DNA of 64,000 nucleotides, from contig NC_030822.1 of the NCBI RefSeq assembly GCF_001704415.2, forward strand, positions 47,609,345 through 47,673,344. The letters are read 5' to 3'. The DNA is from Capra hircus (lineage: Eukaryota; Chordata; Mammalia; Artiodactyla; Bovidae). Both the position numbers and the translations under genes were made by a program. Within the stretch, counting starts at the first letter, position 1; every line of letters begins with the position of its first letter. Positions 43,565 through 54,680 of this stretch are shown one piece after another. A model generated the notes under the pieces. It worked only from the letters and a program-made list of their open reading frames with translations, searched no databases and was not told the origin of the DNA.

Positions 43565-44400
43565 TTATGCACATTCATTCAGTCCCTGTAATCACCCTTC
43601 CAGGGGGGTATTCATATCCTTATTTTATACAGAAACTGAGGCTCAGAAAAGATACTCTAGCTCTCTGAATTTCAGGATGCTTATCTGTGAAACCACTGCA
43701 GATGGTGACTGCAGCCATGAAATTAAAAGACGCTTACTCCTTGGAAGAAAAGTTATGACCAACCTAGACAGTATATTCAAAAGCAGAGACATTACTTTGC
43801 CGACTAAGGTCCGTCTAGTCAAGACTATGGTTTTTCCTGTGGTCATGTATGGATGTGAGAGTTGGACTGTGAAGAAGGCTGAGTGCCGAAGAATTGATGC
43901 GTTTGAACTGTGATGTTGGAGAAGACTCTTGAAAGTCCCTTGGACTACAAGGAGATCCAACCGGTCCATTCTGAAGGAGATCAACCCTGGGATTTCTTTG
44001 GAAGGAATGATGCTAAAGCTGAAGCTCCAGTACTTTGGCCACCTCATGTGACGAGTTGACTCATTGGAAAAGACTCTGATGTTGGAAGGGATTGCGGGCA
44101 GGAGGAGTAGGGGACGACCGAGGATGAGATGGCTGGATGGCATCATGGACTCAATGGACGTGAGTCTGAGTGAACTCCGGGAGATGGTGATGGACAGGGA
44201 GGCCTGGCGTGCTGCAATTCATGGGATCACAAAGAGTCAGACATGACTGAGCAACTGAACTGAACTGAACTGAACTATCTGTGAAACAGATAGTAACAAA
44301 ACCCATCTCTCATGTCTAGTGTGAGAATGCAGTGAGATACGGTTTAGAGAACCTACCACTATGCCAGATGCTTTGGAAACTTCACTGTTATCACCAGTAT
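43565..44400 (-). repeat. MIR fragments split by BovB
   Basis: Reversed MIR tacagaaactgaggctcaga is at about 43629-43648. A forward-looking MIR core (tctctgaatttcaggatgct) abuts the BovB and continues after it (gtgagaatgcagtgagatac). Strand is given for the first piece. Confidence 0.55.
43694..44275 (+). mobile_element. BovB LINE, 5'-truncated
   Basis: 582 bp of BovB 3' sequence ending in (TGAAC)n. A perfect 12-bp TSD, TATCTGTGAAAC, is at 43682-43693 and 44276-44287. The reverse-transcriptase C-terminal frame has premature stops near 43911 and 44050, so it is more decayed than the copy at 5017. Confidence 0.95.
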
Positions 44401-44545
44401 CAATAACCATCTATAATACTAATGACTAGTATGGGTGAGGTCACACAGCTCCGGAAGGTCACAGGTGAGAGGTGCAAATGCTGGACAATGTTCTCACTCT
44501 GTCAGGCTGCCGCCTACAAGGCCATGGTTTGAAAGACTGCTCTGC

Positions 44546-44932
44546 CAATCATTAGCTGCATGACATCAGACAAATCAGTGCACCTTGTAAGATCTATGTT
44601 CTCTTAATCTGAATAAAGAGGCCAAGAACTCTTCCCAGGTGGCACGTTAGTGGAAAAGAACCTGCCTGCCAACACAGGAGACATAAGAGATGGGGGTTTG
44701 ATCCCTGGGTCGGGAAGATCCCCTGGAGGAGGGCATGGCAACCCACTCCAGTATTCTTGCCTAAAGAATCCCATAAACAAAGGAGCCTGGCATGCTACAG
44801 TCCATGGGGTCACAAAGAGCCAGACATGACTGAAGTGACTTAGCACGCAATTATTAGCTGCATGCATCAGACAAATCAGTGCCCCTTGTAAGATCCATGT
44901 TCTCTTAATCTGAATAAAGGGGCCAAGAACTC
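44546..44932 (+). repeat. 86-bp direct repeat flanking a SINE
   Basis: 44546-44631 and 44848-44932 align along their whole length with four substitutions and one single-base gap (caat(c/t)attagctgcatg at the left, ggccaagaactc at the right). Both are pieces of a forward MIR. The Bov-tA at 44632-44847 fills the gap exactly. A TSD of this size is far beyond the usual 5-20 bp. Confidence 0.92.
44632..44847 (+). mobile_element. Bov-tA SINE between long direct repeats
   Basis: Head (ttcccaggtggcacgttagt) plus Bov-A monomer, ending gacttagcacg. Both edges abut the 86-bp direct repeat. Confidence 0.93.
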
Positions 44933-45684
44933 GACCCTACAGAGTCTGCAGGGATGCTAGAGGGGAAAATCACCAATTAATACAAATCTGCATTGTGTGT
45001 GTGCAGATGGAAACTGTGATGACTGGGATGGGCACCCTGAACCAGGACAAGTATCTTCGGGCTGGCGTGATTCACATGCATTAGATGCTGACAGATGAAG
45101 CCAGAGTCATGCCGAGGGCACCAAGGATCTTGCAGGCAGCAAATGGCCTTGAGCTGACAGTGACTTTGCTAGCTCTATCCAAAGGCTAGTCCATATTTTG
45201 CCAATGCTCCCCTGGAAAATAAAAACAGTGGGATCCTCCTAAGACACCATCAGAAACACGCACTGAGATTTTATCCAACATGTCAGAAAATAACTCCTCA
45301 TAAAACTGGCTTTAGGAGAGAGCTGGCATGAGAAGGGGACATAGCCAGAATTCTTACAGGGGTCAGATTGCAGCAACACGCTACCCTCAGAACCCGAAAG
45401 GATTTCTCTGTAATGAGGACCGAGCTTTCCGGGGAAACTTAGGCCAGGTGGGCTAACTGTTTGTTGAGCCCATGTCTCCCCGGGCAGAAACAGGACAGTG
45501 TGTTCCGGGCCACCGCAGGCTGCCAGTGAGCTGACATATGCCCTGCTTTTGTGCTCTGGGGAGCAACGAATGTTCTGTCTGAGCAGAGCGTGCAGACCCA
45601 GGCCATGCGCACACACCGCAGTTGACGGCCGATGCAGAGCAGCTGAGCGGGAGCTCCTCAAAGCTTCTCCCTGTTTTATATCCT
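44933..45684. other. unique stretch
   Basis: No gene or clear repeat is recognised. Open frames at 45239-45661 (-) and 45498-45701 (+) overlap on opposite strands and lack family resemblance. Confidence 0.4.
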
Positions 45685-45844
45685 GGGGTGCTGGCTGCTA
45701 GGCTTAACTCAATTGACCCTCATACACACAAAACTCTGCAAAGTATTACGGACCTGGTTTTACAGACCAGGAGGAGGTTCAGACAGTGGCCCGCCCAAGT
45801 CACACAGTTAGGAGACGTAGAGCTGGGATTGAGCTGTGGTCCTC
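45685..45844 (-). repeat. MIR SINE fragment
   Basis: Reversed MIR: ttttacagaccaggaggagg, then cccaagtcacacagttagga and agctgggattgagctg. Confidence 0.65.
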
Positions 45845-47172
45845 CTGATTGGAAAAGGTCAGGAGAAAGGCAATGCCAAAGAATGTTCAAACTACCCTGC
45901 AATTGCACTCATTTCACATGCTAGTAAGGTAATGCTCAAAATCCTTCAAGCTAGGCTTTAACAGTGAACTAAGAACTTCCAGATGTACAAGCTGGATTTA
46001 GAAAAGGCAGAGGAACCAGAGATCAAATTGCCAACATTCATTGATCATAGAAAAAACAAGGATATTCCAAAACAACATATACTTCTGCTTCACTGGCTAT
46101 GCTAAAGCTTTCGTGTGGATAACAACAAACTGTGGAAAAGTCTTAAAGAGATGGGAATACCAGACCACCTTACTTGCTCCTGAGAAACCTGTATGCAGGT
46201 CAAGAAGCAACAGCTAGAATGGGACATGGAACAACAGACTTGTTCAAAATTGGGAAAGGAGTACATCAAGGCTGTATATTGTCACCCTGCTTATTTAATT
46301 AATATGCAGAGTATATTGTGCGAAATGCTGGGCTGGATGAATCACAAGCTGAAATCAAGATTACTTGGAGGAACATCTATGACCTCAGATATGCAGATGA
46401 TACTACTGTAATGGGAGAAAGTAAAGAAGAACTAAAGAGGCTTTTGATGAAGGTGAAAGAGGAGTGTGAAAAAAAAAAAAACTGGCTTAAAACTCAACAT
46501 TCAAAAAACGAAGATCATGGCATCCGGTCCCATCACTTCATGGCAAATAGATGAGGAAAAAGTGGAAACAGTGACAGACTTTATTTTCTTGGGCTCCCAA
46601 ATCACTGCAAACAGTGACTGCAGCCATGAAATTAAAAGATCCTTGCTCCTCGAAAGGAAAGCTATGACAAATCTAGACACCATATTAAAAAGCAGAGACA
46701 TCAATTTACTGACAAAGGTCCATACAGTTATAGCTATGGTTTTTCCAGTAGTCATGTATGGATGTGAGAGTTGGACCATAAAGAAGGCTGAGCACTGAAG
46801 AATTGATGCTTTTGAATTGTTGCACTGGAGAAGACTTTTGAATGTCCCTTGGACTGCAAGGAGATCCAACCAGTCATTTCTAAAGGAATTCAACCCTGAA
46901 TATCCATTGGAAGGATTGATGCTAAAGCTGAAGCACCAACCCTTTGGCCACCTGATGCAAAGAGCTGACTCATTGGAAAAGACTCTGATGGTGGGAGAGA
47001 TTGAGAACAGGAGAAGAAGGGGGCGAGAGAGGATGAGATGGTTGGATGACATCACCGACTCGATGGACATGAGTTTGAGCAAACTCTGGGAGATAGTGAA
47101 GGACAGGGAAGCCTAGTGTGCTACAGTTCATGGGGTCGCAAAGAGCCAGACATGACCTGGCAACTGAACAAC
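45845..47172 (+). mobile_element. BovB LINE, longest copy in the window
   Basis: About 1.33 kb from the reverse-transcriptase region (gattggaaaaggtcag) to the 3' end (gcaactgaacaacttc). A ~20-bp deletion lies near 45862 compared with the usual element. The endonuclease domain and 5' UTR are missing. Divergence from the copies at 5017 and 43694 marks it as an older insertion. No clear TSD. Confidence 0.92.
46100..47116 (+). pseudogene. decayed BovB reverse transcriptase
   Basis: The polymerase catalytic motif YADD is still readable at 46390-46401, in the LRYADDTTVMGESKEEL context. The frame is broken: the part before about 46318 is in another frame, an A13 tract at 46470-46482 shifts it again, and in-frame stops follow (for example after KKAEH near 46798). 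It cannot make an active enzyme. Confidence 0.85.
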
Positions 47173-47436
47173 TTCTGACTTCAAGGACACTTCCACTTGG
47201 CAGACTTGCCCAAGGCAGACTTACTTTTCAAGATGCAAGGCAAAGCCAAGACTCAGGGAATCTTAGAGATGGAATTCTCAGTCTACCATCCCAGCCCGGG
47301 AAGGAGTGGCTCAGCCCCACCGGACACATGGCCATTCTCTGCAGCAAGATCTCCCCAAACATGGGCTCACCATCCACTGCAGTTGTGTCAACTTCTCCTG
47401 AGTGCCTAAACGGCATAGTTTTTCTCCTCCCTCACT

Positions 47437-47638
47437 CTGAATGTGAGCTCAGTTGCATCCAACTCTCTGAGGTCCCATGGACTGTGGCCCGCCAGGCTCT
47501 TCTGTCCATGGGATTTTCCAGGCAAGAACATTGGAGTGGGTTGTCATTCCCTTCTCCAGGGGATCTTCTGGATCCAATCTGCGTTTCTTGTGTCTCCTGC
47601 ATTGGCAGGCGGATTCCTTACCACTAGCGCTATCTGGG
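47437..47638 (-). mobile_element. Bov-tA SINE
   Basis: Reversed Bov-A monomer then head (ctcctgcattggcaggcgga). A 10-bp TSD, CTCCCTCACT, is at 47427-47436 and 47639-47648. Confidence 0.94.
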
Positions 47639-47648
47639 CTCCCTCACT

Positions 47649-48734
47649 GTACTGCATGTTAAATATACTAGAGGATTTCTGCAAGGACACTATGCTCCCT
47701 TTCAGGATGGTAATCACTGTCCTGAATTCATGTGGCTTGTGAGTTTAGATTTTCACAAGGCAAATGTTCTTAGAGCACATGGGTATTCACAGATCCTATC
47801 ACATGGTGCCAGGGCTGGGTGAGTCACTCCTCCGCTCTCCCCCTACTGCCCGCCAGCCCCACTTCCTCGGCCATTTCAGACTAGGACGCAGAGCCGGTGC
47901 TGCCACGTCTCTCACCCTCACCTGGACACAAAGGGATGCTCTTGGACGACAAACCAGAACACATGGCCCAGACTTAGGCGTGGGAGGTGGAGCTCAGGCT
48001 GTCCAGCTGTGCCCCTTTTACAGTGAAGAACTGGCATTGATGCAGATCCTATCTAGGAAGCCTCTGCGAGAGAGGAGAGGCCCAGAGACAGACGGAGGGG
48101 GGCGGGGATTCTTAGCTGCAGAGGGAGCCCCTCTGACAAACCAGCTCTCTGAAGTCAAGGACGTGTCCCCTTGATGAAAGTCCGCAGGCAGCATCCTGGA
48201 GCTTCAGTGTTCAGAGAAAGGACAGTATCCTGTGTGGTTTCTTTCTGGTCACAAGAACAGAAATGCCAGGACGTTTCTGGAGATGACATTTCCCAAAGAA
48301 CCAGGGGTCCTTTCTGACTTGGCATCATGCTTGCCATATTAAAGATATATATTCATAGGAAATATTATAATTAATAAATGAATACGGAAATAAACACATC
48401 TCAACCACAAATTTGGAGGAAAAACACCTATGATAACATGCATCATTGCCTAAATCCTTTCCCCTCGGGATGCTGACTCTCTCCCTAGATTGTTCATACC
48501 CCTCCCTTAGGCTGAATTCTCTCATAACACCCCTTTTAAGTCAGTTAAGGAACCAGAACTATGAAGGGTGAGAAGCAGATTCACGAGTCCTCAGACCAAC
48601 TGGACTAAACAAGCCTGAGCACTAAAGAGGCTGGATCTGGGCCAGAGCACCCAAAATGTTCCAAGGTCAGTGTGTCCTACGATTGGCAGCCTAGCCCTCA
48701 GCCTGGATCCTCTACAGTTGGATATCTAAAAGGC
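47649..48734. other. unique stretch
   Basis: No gene or clear repeat is recognised. A 136-codon open frame at 47764-48174 on + has no recognisable domain or signal peptide and is probably chance in GC-rich DNA. Confidence 0.4.
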
Positions 48735-49715
48735 ACCTCAAATGTAGTGCATTCAAAATCAGATCAAGATCTTTCTACCCAAATCTAGGTGTTTTTTTTT
48801 TTTTTTTTTTCTGCCTGTTTTTGTTTGTTTGTTTCAGATTAGAATGGCAGGGCCATAATCCATTTGTCTCTACAGAAACCTGGGAGCTGTCCTACATACT
48901 TTCTCTTTCTTCATTGGTCCATCATGAAGTCCTGCCAATTTTACTTCCTAAACATCTCAAAGCCCTTCTCCTCTGATCTCACCACTCAGCCCAATCCAGC
49001 ATTCTTTCTTTCTGGGACTAACGCAAAGCATCCTGGTTTCCCCACAGGTATTCTTGTAACCTCCCACCCATTCTCAAGACCACTACCAAAAGATCTCTTA
49101 TAAATACCAATTGTTCATATTGCTCCCTATGTGTGCAACACACACATACATTAGCCTCTGCTTCAAATCCTTCAATGGCCTCCAAGCTCTTAGAGAAGGA
49201 AAAAAAAAAAGACAGATCAGCGAGGGCCTGAGCTGTCTCTCCAGCCTCACACTCTTCCCCATTCTCTATACTCAGGTCCCACTGATTTCCTCAGTTCTCT
49301 GAAAGCACTAAGCTGCCTGTCACCTTAGGGGCCATATTGGTCCATATGCTTAGGAAGCCTTCCCTCACTTTATTCACTCCCTCACCTAATAAACAAACGA
49401 TCCTTCAACTCTCAGCTCAGATGTTACTTTCCCAGTGAAACTATCCCTGATCACCTGAAGTAGGTCAGGACCCCTGTTATATGTTCTCTTGGCAACCTGT
49501 CCCTTTATCTCATAGCATTTATCCTAGATTGCAATTTTATAATTATTTTAATAATTATCCTAGTGTAAGTATTTTAATAGTGTTTGATTCCCCCATGAGA
49601 CTGCAAGCTCCTTGAAGGCAGAAATCACATCTGTTTTATCACCATTGCATCTCCAGGTTTCAGCACAAGGCCCGACACAGAGTAAGTAGTTGATAAAAAC
49701 ACACTGAATGAATAA
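48735..49715 (+). repeat. L2 LINE, long 3' portion
   Basis: aaatgtagtgcattcaaaat, ttcaatggcctccaagctct, aactctcagctcagatgtta and gactgcaagctccttgaagg lead to a cactgaatgaataaa tail. A T19 tract lies at 48792-48810 and an A10 tract at about 49201-49210. Confidence 0.78.
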
Positions 49716-49920
49716 AATACAGCTCTTCTCTGATTTTATTCCAACCAATCATACCAGGTTCCTTCCAACACCATTTCTGAAGTTCTCCTGAGTTTATCTT
49801 AGGAACTTCTGGGGGTTTTACCATCTCTCCTCCTCCCTCTAGAATCTACTACGATGGCCAACCTTCTACAGATCAAGAGACCATACCGCTGTCACCTTCA
49901 TTATAATGGGTCATCACCAT
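49716..49920. other. short unique stretch
   Basis: Nothing recognised. Confidence 0.3.
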
Positions 49921-49930
49921 ACACTGATGG

Positions 49931-50524
49931 GCTCCAAAATCACTGCAGATGGTGACTGCAGCCATGAAATTAAAAGATGCTTGCTCCTTGGAAGGAAAGC
50001 TATGACAAACCTAGACAGCATATTAAAAAGCAGAGATACCACTTTGCTGACAAAAGTCCACATAGTCAAAAATATGGTTTTTCCAGTAGTCATGTATGGA
50101 TGTGAGAGTTAGGCCATAAAGAAGGCTGAGCGCTGAAGAATTGATGCTTTCAAACTGTGGTACTGGAGAAGACTCTTGAGAGTCCCTTGGACTGTAAGGA
50201 GATCAAACCAGTCAGTCCTAAAGGAATTCCACCCTGAATATTCATTGGAAGGATTGATGCTGAAGCTGAAGCGCCAATCCTTTGGCCACCTGATGCAAAG
50301 AGACCCTTTTCCAGGGTCACTGGAAAAGACCCTGATGCTGGGAAAGATTGAGGGCAGGAGGAGAAGGGGGCGACAGAGGATGAGATTGTTGGATGGCATC
50401 ACCAACTTGATGGGCATGAGTCTGAGCAAGCTCCAGGAGATGGTGAAGGACAGGGAAGTCTGCAGGCGTGCTACAGGCCATGGGGTGGCAGAGTCAGATG
50501 CAACTGAATGACTGAAAGACGACA
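49931..50524 (+). mobile_element. BovB LINE, 5'-truncated, older
   Basis: BovB 3' sequence from gctccaaaatcactgcagat to a degenerate end. A 10-bp TSD, ACACTGATGG, is at 49921-49930 and 50525-50534. It carries an extra ~15 bp (cccttttccagggtc) at about 50305. The reverse-transcriptase frame has a stop near 50110 and 50135. Confidence 0.92.
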
Positions 50525-50534
50525 ACACTGATGG

Positions 50535-50775
50535 AGGATTTCCTTACTATGTGTTAGGCACTATGTCAAGTATCAGTAGGTGATATTCACACAGTCCTCA
50601 TATTAATAGTATTGACACTATAAGGTTCAATACTGAGCGACTGAACAACAACTATAATGTATACATTACTAACCCTATTTGCTGATGAAGAAACTGAGAC
50701 TCAGAGAGGGTTGGCTAAAACATGGTGGGGCCAGAATCTGAACCTTGGTCTAACTCTGAAGTCTACACTCTTAAT
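50535..50775 (-). repeat. MIR SINE with a micro-insertion
   Basis: Reversed MIR: actatgtgttaggcactatg, then gaagaaactgagactcagag and tgaaccttggtctaactctg. A 28-bp foreign piece sits at 50623-50650. Confidence 0.72.
50623..50650 (+). mobile_element. 28-bp BovB/Bov-A 3'-end micro-insertion (candidate)
   Basis: Contains actgagcgactgaacaaca, the terminal sequence of BovB/Bov-A elements, flanked by ACTATA at 50617-50622 and 50651-50656. It may be a nearly complete 5' truncation. The short TSD leaves room for chance. Confidence 0.5.
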
Positions 50776-51479
50776 GACAACCTGCTCCCCTACAAAATGG
50801 AGCTAATAACACCTACTCATAGTGATGTCAGGAAGACTCAGCACAGGAGGCACTTGGGAAAGGATGGCTGTTGCTGCTATTGTGATGTTGAAAGTATTGC
50901 GGGGAGGGATAACCACTGACCATTTTTCTCAGAGAATAATCCAGCTTTCCTTCCAGGGCTGAAACAGCTAGACCTAGTTTGAAAAAGATTTTAATAGGAA
51001 CCAGCATGCTGTGGCAGTTCCAACACAGAGTCTGCAGAGAGGGGAGCTGACGTGCTAACAAAACCAACCCAAAGATCTTTGACCCTGGAAATTCTCCTCT
51101 CTAAATAAACTTGGGTTTCCCACTGCAAGCCCCAGACATTGGGCCTACATGAGGGACCCAAACCTATAACCATTCCTTGAATTTCTTTTGCTACCTCTTT
51201 TCCTACCTTCCTGTAGCAGAGTAATAGAGAGAATACACTGCATTTGGAGTCAGGAGAGTCTAAGTCCAAATACTGGTGTGCTCGGGACAGAGCAAGTAGG
51301 GGGCAACCAAGCTGCCTGGGCTTCAGTCAGAGTCTCAGGGTCCTGGGAAGCCAGGGAATGACGAAGGGCCTTATTTCATCCCTAGTGGCTGGCTTGGGGA
51401 CGATCCACTCTTCTGAGTCTCTTTCCCTCCTTTTCCTATCACTTACCATGTAAAGGAAGAAAGCAACTGAAGTATTTGA
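50776..51479. other. unique stretch
   Basis: No gene or clear repeat is recognised. Confidence 0.4.
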
Positions 51480-51685
51480 GAATGTCAAGCACTTTCACAT
51501 GTATATTCTCATGTATTAATAGTAAGTTAATCATTACAATTATCTGTAGCAACAGGTGCCATTATTCTTATTGTACAATCAAGGAATCTGGAGTTTAAAG
51601 AGATTACATGACTTGGAATAAATTACTATACAGTAAGTGGTGGAACTAAGATTCACATCCATTTTTGTGAGTTTCTGAAATCTCT
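51480..51685 (-). repeat. MIR SINE
   Basis: Reversed MIR: agcactttcacatgtatatt, then tgtacaatcaaggaatctgg and gtaagtggtggaactaag. Confidence 0.68.
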
Positions 51686-51794
51686 GTTCTTATCAAATCA
51701 GAAGATGTATATGACTGAGTCTTATAGGAAAAATTATGAAAACTACTTGGATGTGCACAAATGGTAGCGAAGCCATGAAAACTCGGTCATTTCC

Positions 51795-51915
51795 TTCTTC
51801 TGCTCACTCAGCACATTCCGTGTGCCAGGAACTGTGCTGAACTCCAGGGATACAGAGGTGGGCAAGATGTGGCCCCTGCTCCTGAGAGGTTCACGGTCTC
51901 ATGAGGGGAGCTCTC
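51795..51915 (-). repeat. L2 3' end, reversed
   Basis: cattccgtgtgccaggaact, then actccagggatacagaggtg and gcccctgctcctgagagg. Confidence 0.65.
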
Positions 51916-52019
51916 TAGGGAAAGAAAAAAAGATAGGAGAAAATCAGGAAAACTGGGCAAGAAAGAGAAGGCAGAGGATTCTAAAACAGAACCAGTGGGG
52001 TTCTTGGAAGATAACTATT

Positions 52020-52140
52020 TCAAACCTGGCTGCATGACCTGGCATCACCTGGAGGATTGCTAGAAGTAAAAATTTCCAAGTACTCAATTCCCAGTTCTAT
52101 ACATGGGCAACTGGCCCCAGTAATCCGTATATGTAACAAT
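52020..52140 (+). repeat. MER5A-like hAT fragment
   Basis: cctggcatcacctggaggat, then ttgctagaagtaaaaatttc. Weak right end. Confidence 0.5.
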
Positions 52141-53339
52141 TATCCTAAGTGAGTCAATAGCACCAGTTCACAGGCCAGATGTGTAAAACTACACTAATCC
52201 ATCCCCTTCATTCAGGTTTGAGAGCTGAGGGACAGAAGGGGAAAGTGACCAGCCCAAGGACACACAAGAGTCAATGCTTCAGACTCACGTTTCCAGCTCA
52301 CTTGAAAAAGTCAGATGACTTGAAAATCATTTTTCAAAACTTCAGAATGATTTATTTTTGAGTGTGACAGATGCATTTTTTAAGTGCACATATGACATAT
52401 TTTATGGACATGGAGTAAGTACTGCTTTAAGGATGACTTATGTGCCTACTGGAAAACTATATTCTACAAAAGTACAGTATGGAAAATAACACAGATCAAT
52501 TTAGGAGACTAAAGTTGTACAAAGATATACAAAATGGATGCAGGTTTTCATAATTAACAATATTCTCACCCTCCGATTGCCTCTGACCTACATCTGACCT
52601 ACCTCCTACCTCTGACCACCTCCATCCTAGGGGAGGAGCATGGTAGGACAGAAAACTTTATTAATTAATCAAGTTATTTTGCTGGCTAAAGCCTTATCTA
52701 CTCACAGCATCTTCCTCTACCCAGAGTGATGTCCCTGGTCACTGAAAAAGTGTTGAGCCTCCCGGTGCTGACTTCTCTGCACTGAACTCAATCCCCCTGC
52801 CTTACTAGATCATCAGAAAGATCTTCTCTTCATCCCAGCTTGAGGTTCTTTCCATGGGGCTAAATGGAGGAGTCAGGCAAAGGGCAGAGATACAGAGGGG
52901 TTCTGCAGCATGAGGTAAGGCTGGCCCCTCCGTGGGGCTCCAGCGAGCTGTTCACCAGCCACCTCCATCAGCTCCCCTCTCCTTTCTGGTTCACTGTCGT
53001 TTGCCGTTATCTGCCTATTTGAGAACTCGCAGCAAACTCTACCTGCTCTTCTTCCTCTCCTTCTTGGCCATCTCCCTGGAGGTCTTGGTGAAAGGAATTC
53101 CAATCCTATTCACCTTCTAAGGCTCGCCTACCAGATTAACCACCTCCGAGGCAGAGCTGATCTTTCCTCGTCCACTTGCAGGCTGAAGGCTCCAAGGCTG
53201 GTAAGAGAGCCCAGAAGCAGGGGTCAGAGAAGTAGGAAGGAAAGACTCAGGAGAGCTCAGCATTCAAGGAGCTGGATGTAGAAAGGGTTCTGAGGAGGGG
53301 CTCATCAGCAGTGCTGAGAGAGGAGGCAGCCTTGGACAG
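52141..53339. other. mostly unique stretch
   Basis: No gene is recognised. 52190-52300 may be a decayed reversed MIR. The CT-rich part at about 53030-53090 has an open frame on + that is not supported by any family. Confidence 0.4.
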
Positions 53340-53475
53340 GCTGGAGGTGAGGTTTGGCTTCACCGGGCACTGGCCTCCCCAGCCTGCTCTGCCACTGGGC
53401 CAAGTCCCACTCTTTTCTCTCTCTCACATTTTTCTCATCTGTAAGTGAAGAAATTGAACTAGCTTGTGTCCATGG
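53340..53475 (+). repeat. MIR SINE fragment
   Basis: Forward MIR: ctgctctgccactgggccaa, then catttttctcatctgtaagt. Confidence 0.6.
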
Positions 53476-53699
53476 TTCTCATTTCTGATTCTGATCCAAT
53501 TTCTGATTCTGAAATTCTAGATTTTCATTTTTCCCCCTTTGGCATTGTATACGAATGAGTAAGATTGACACTAGGATTCAATAATAAATGTTTATAATCC
53601 AGGATCACAGATTCTGAAATCTTAGAGCTAGAAGAGATTGAGCAATCCATCTCTCTCTTTCCTACTGATTTGATGACAAGCAGAAGAAAGCCCAGAGAG

Positions 53700-53800
53700 G
53701 GACTGCAAGTGCGTGAGGGCAGGAACCGTCGGTCTTATTCTCTGTGACACGCCTGGCGCATTTTCAAAACTACATGTTGAATGAATGAATGAACAAACGA
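53700..53800 (+). repeat. L2 3' end
   Basis: gtgagggcaggaaccgtcgg, then gacacgcctggcgcattttc and ttgaatgaatgaatgaac. Confidence 0.6.
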
Positions 53801-53984
53801 CCCCCCTCCTCTGAGATGATGCAGCCTGGGGCAGAGGAAACATCCTCACCACTTGCTTGGAGGGAGGGAGCAGGATAAGGTGGGAGCCTCCGACTGCTTC
53901 TGGCCCTGAAGGTACCGTGCTCTCCAGCTGGAGAGCCAGAGCAGAGCCAGGAACAGATTCTCAAGGCTCGTGGTGCCCGCGGCG

Positions 53985-54330
53985 GCTGGCCACAAAGTGG
54001 GCTTCTGCTCGAATCCTCCGTGCTGTGCATAATGAATCACGATGTGTCAATTACTGCATTCTGTTAACAAGCTCGCGTCTGCCTGTGCATCGCCAATGAG
54101 CGCCCTGCAATTTGCCACAGATCTGCAGTTAATATGTGGCAGAGCAAGTGGGACAGAGCATTTTGAGACATCCCAGGTCCAGGGAAATCAGGTGGCTGGT
54201 TTGTTTTTGGCAGCTGCTGGCTTCGATGATTGGGCAGCAGCATGGAGAAATGTGCTTTCTCCTCTCTAGGGAAGAGGTCGGTACACCCTTTCCTGTCCTG
54301 GAAGGAATAGGTTGTCTGACTCAGGTAAAT
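53985..54330. promoter_or_regulatory. possible conserved non-coding element
   Basis: Repeat-free DNA with a distinct texture: closely packed AT-core motifs (cataatgaatcac, caattactg, GTTAAC at 54063-54068, gttaatatg) set among mixed-composition sequence, with no long open frame that looks coding. This resembles the texture of vertebrate developmental enhancers. The call rests on pattern impression only. Confidence 0.25.
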
Positions 54331-54464
54331 CCAGCTAGAGAAAGACATCTCTGTGCTGTTTTCTCTGAAGTGCCAAATAAAACAGGGCAGAAGTAGAATG
54401 GTAATTTAAAAAATCACCTCCAGCATGATTTGATGGACTGGTCATTTGGTCATCAGCTTTGAAG

Positions 54465-54680
54465 TCTGACATGGGGATTCAAAATCTGCATCCACTACAC
54501 ATGAGCTCTGTGATCTTCAGTAATTCTCAATTTCTCTGTGACTCAGTTTCTACATCTGTAAAATGGGGATAATAATACCTACTTTGCAGTGGTATTTGCA
54601 AGGATTAAGTGATAATACATATCAAACCCAGAACAGTAGCTGGTATGTAGTGGGAACACAGTATAAGAACCCCCCATCAT
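54465..54680 (+). repeat. MIR SINE, near full length
   Basis: Forward MIR: ctctgtgatcttcagtaatt, then tcagtttctacatctgtaaa, gataataatacctactttgc and caaggattaagtgataatac. Confidence 0.8.

Noticed and set aside
47764..48174. 136-codon open frame on +
   Set aside because: GC-rich chance frame without domains. Starts only 115 bp after a SINE insertion.
53015..53120. Leu/Phe-rich open frame that looks like a membrane segment
   Set aside because: CT-rich non-coding DNA commonly translates to Leu/Phe runs. No flanking exon structure.
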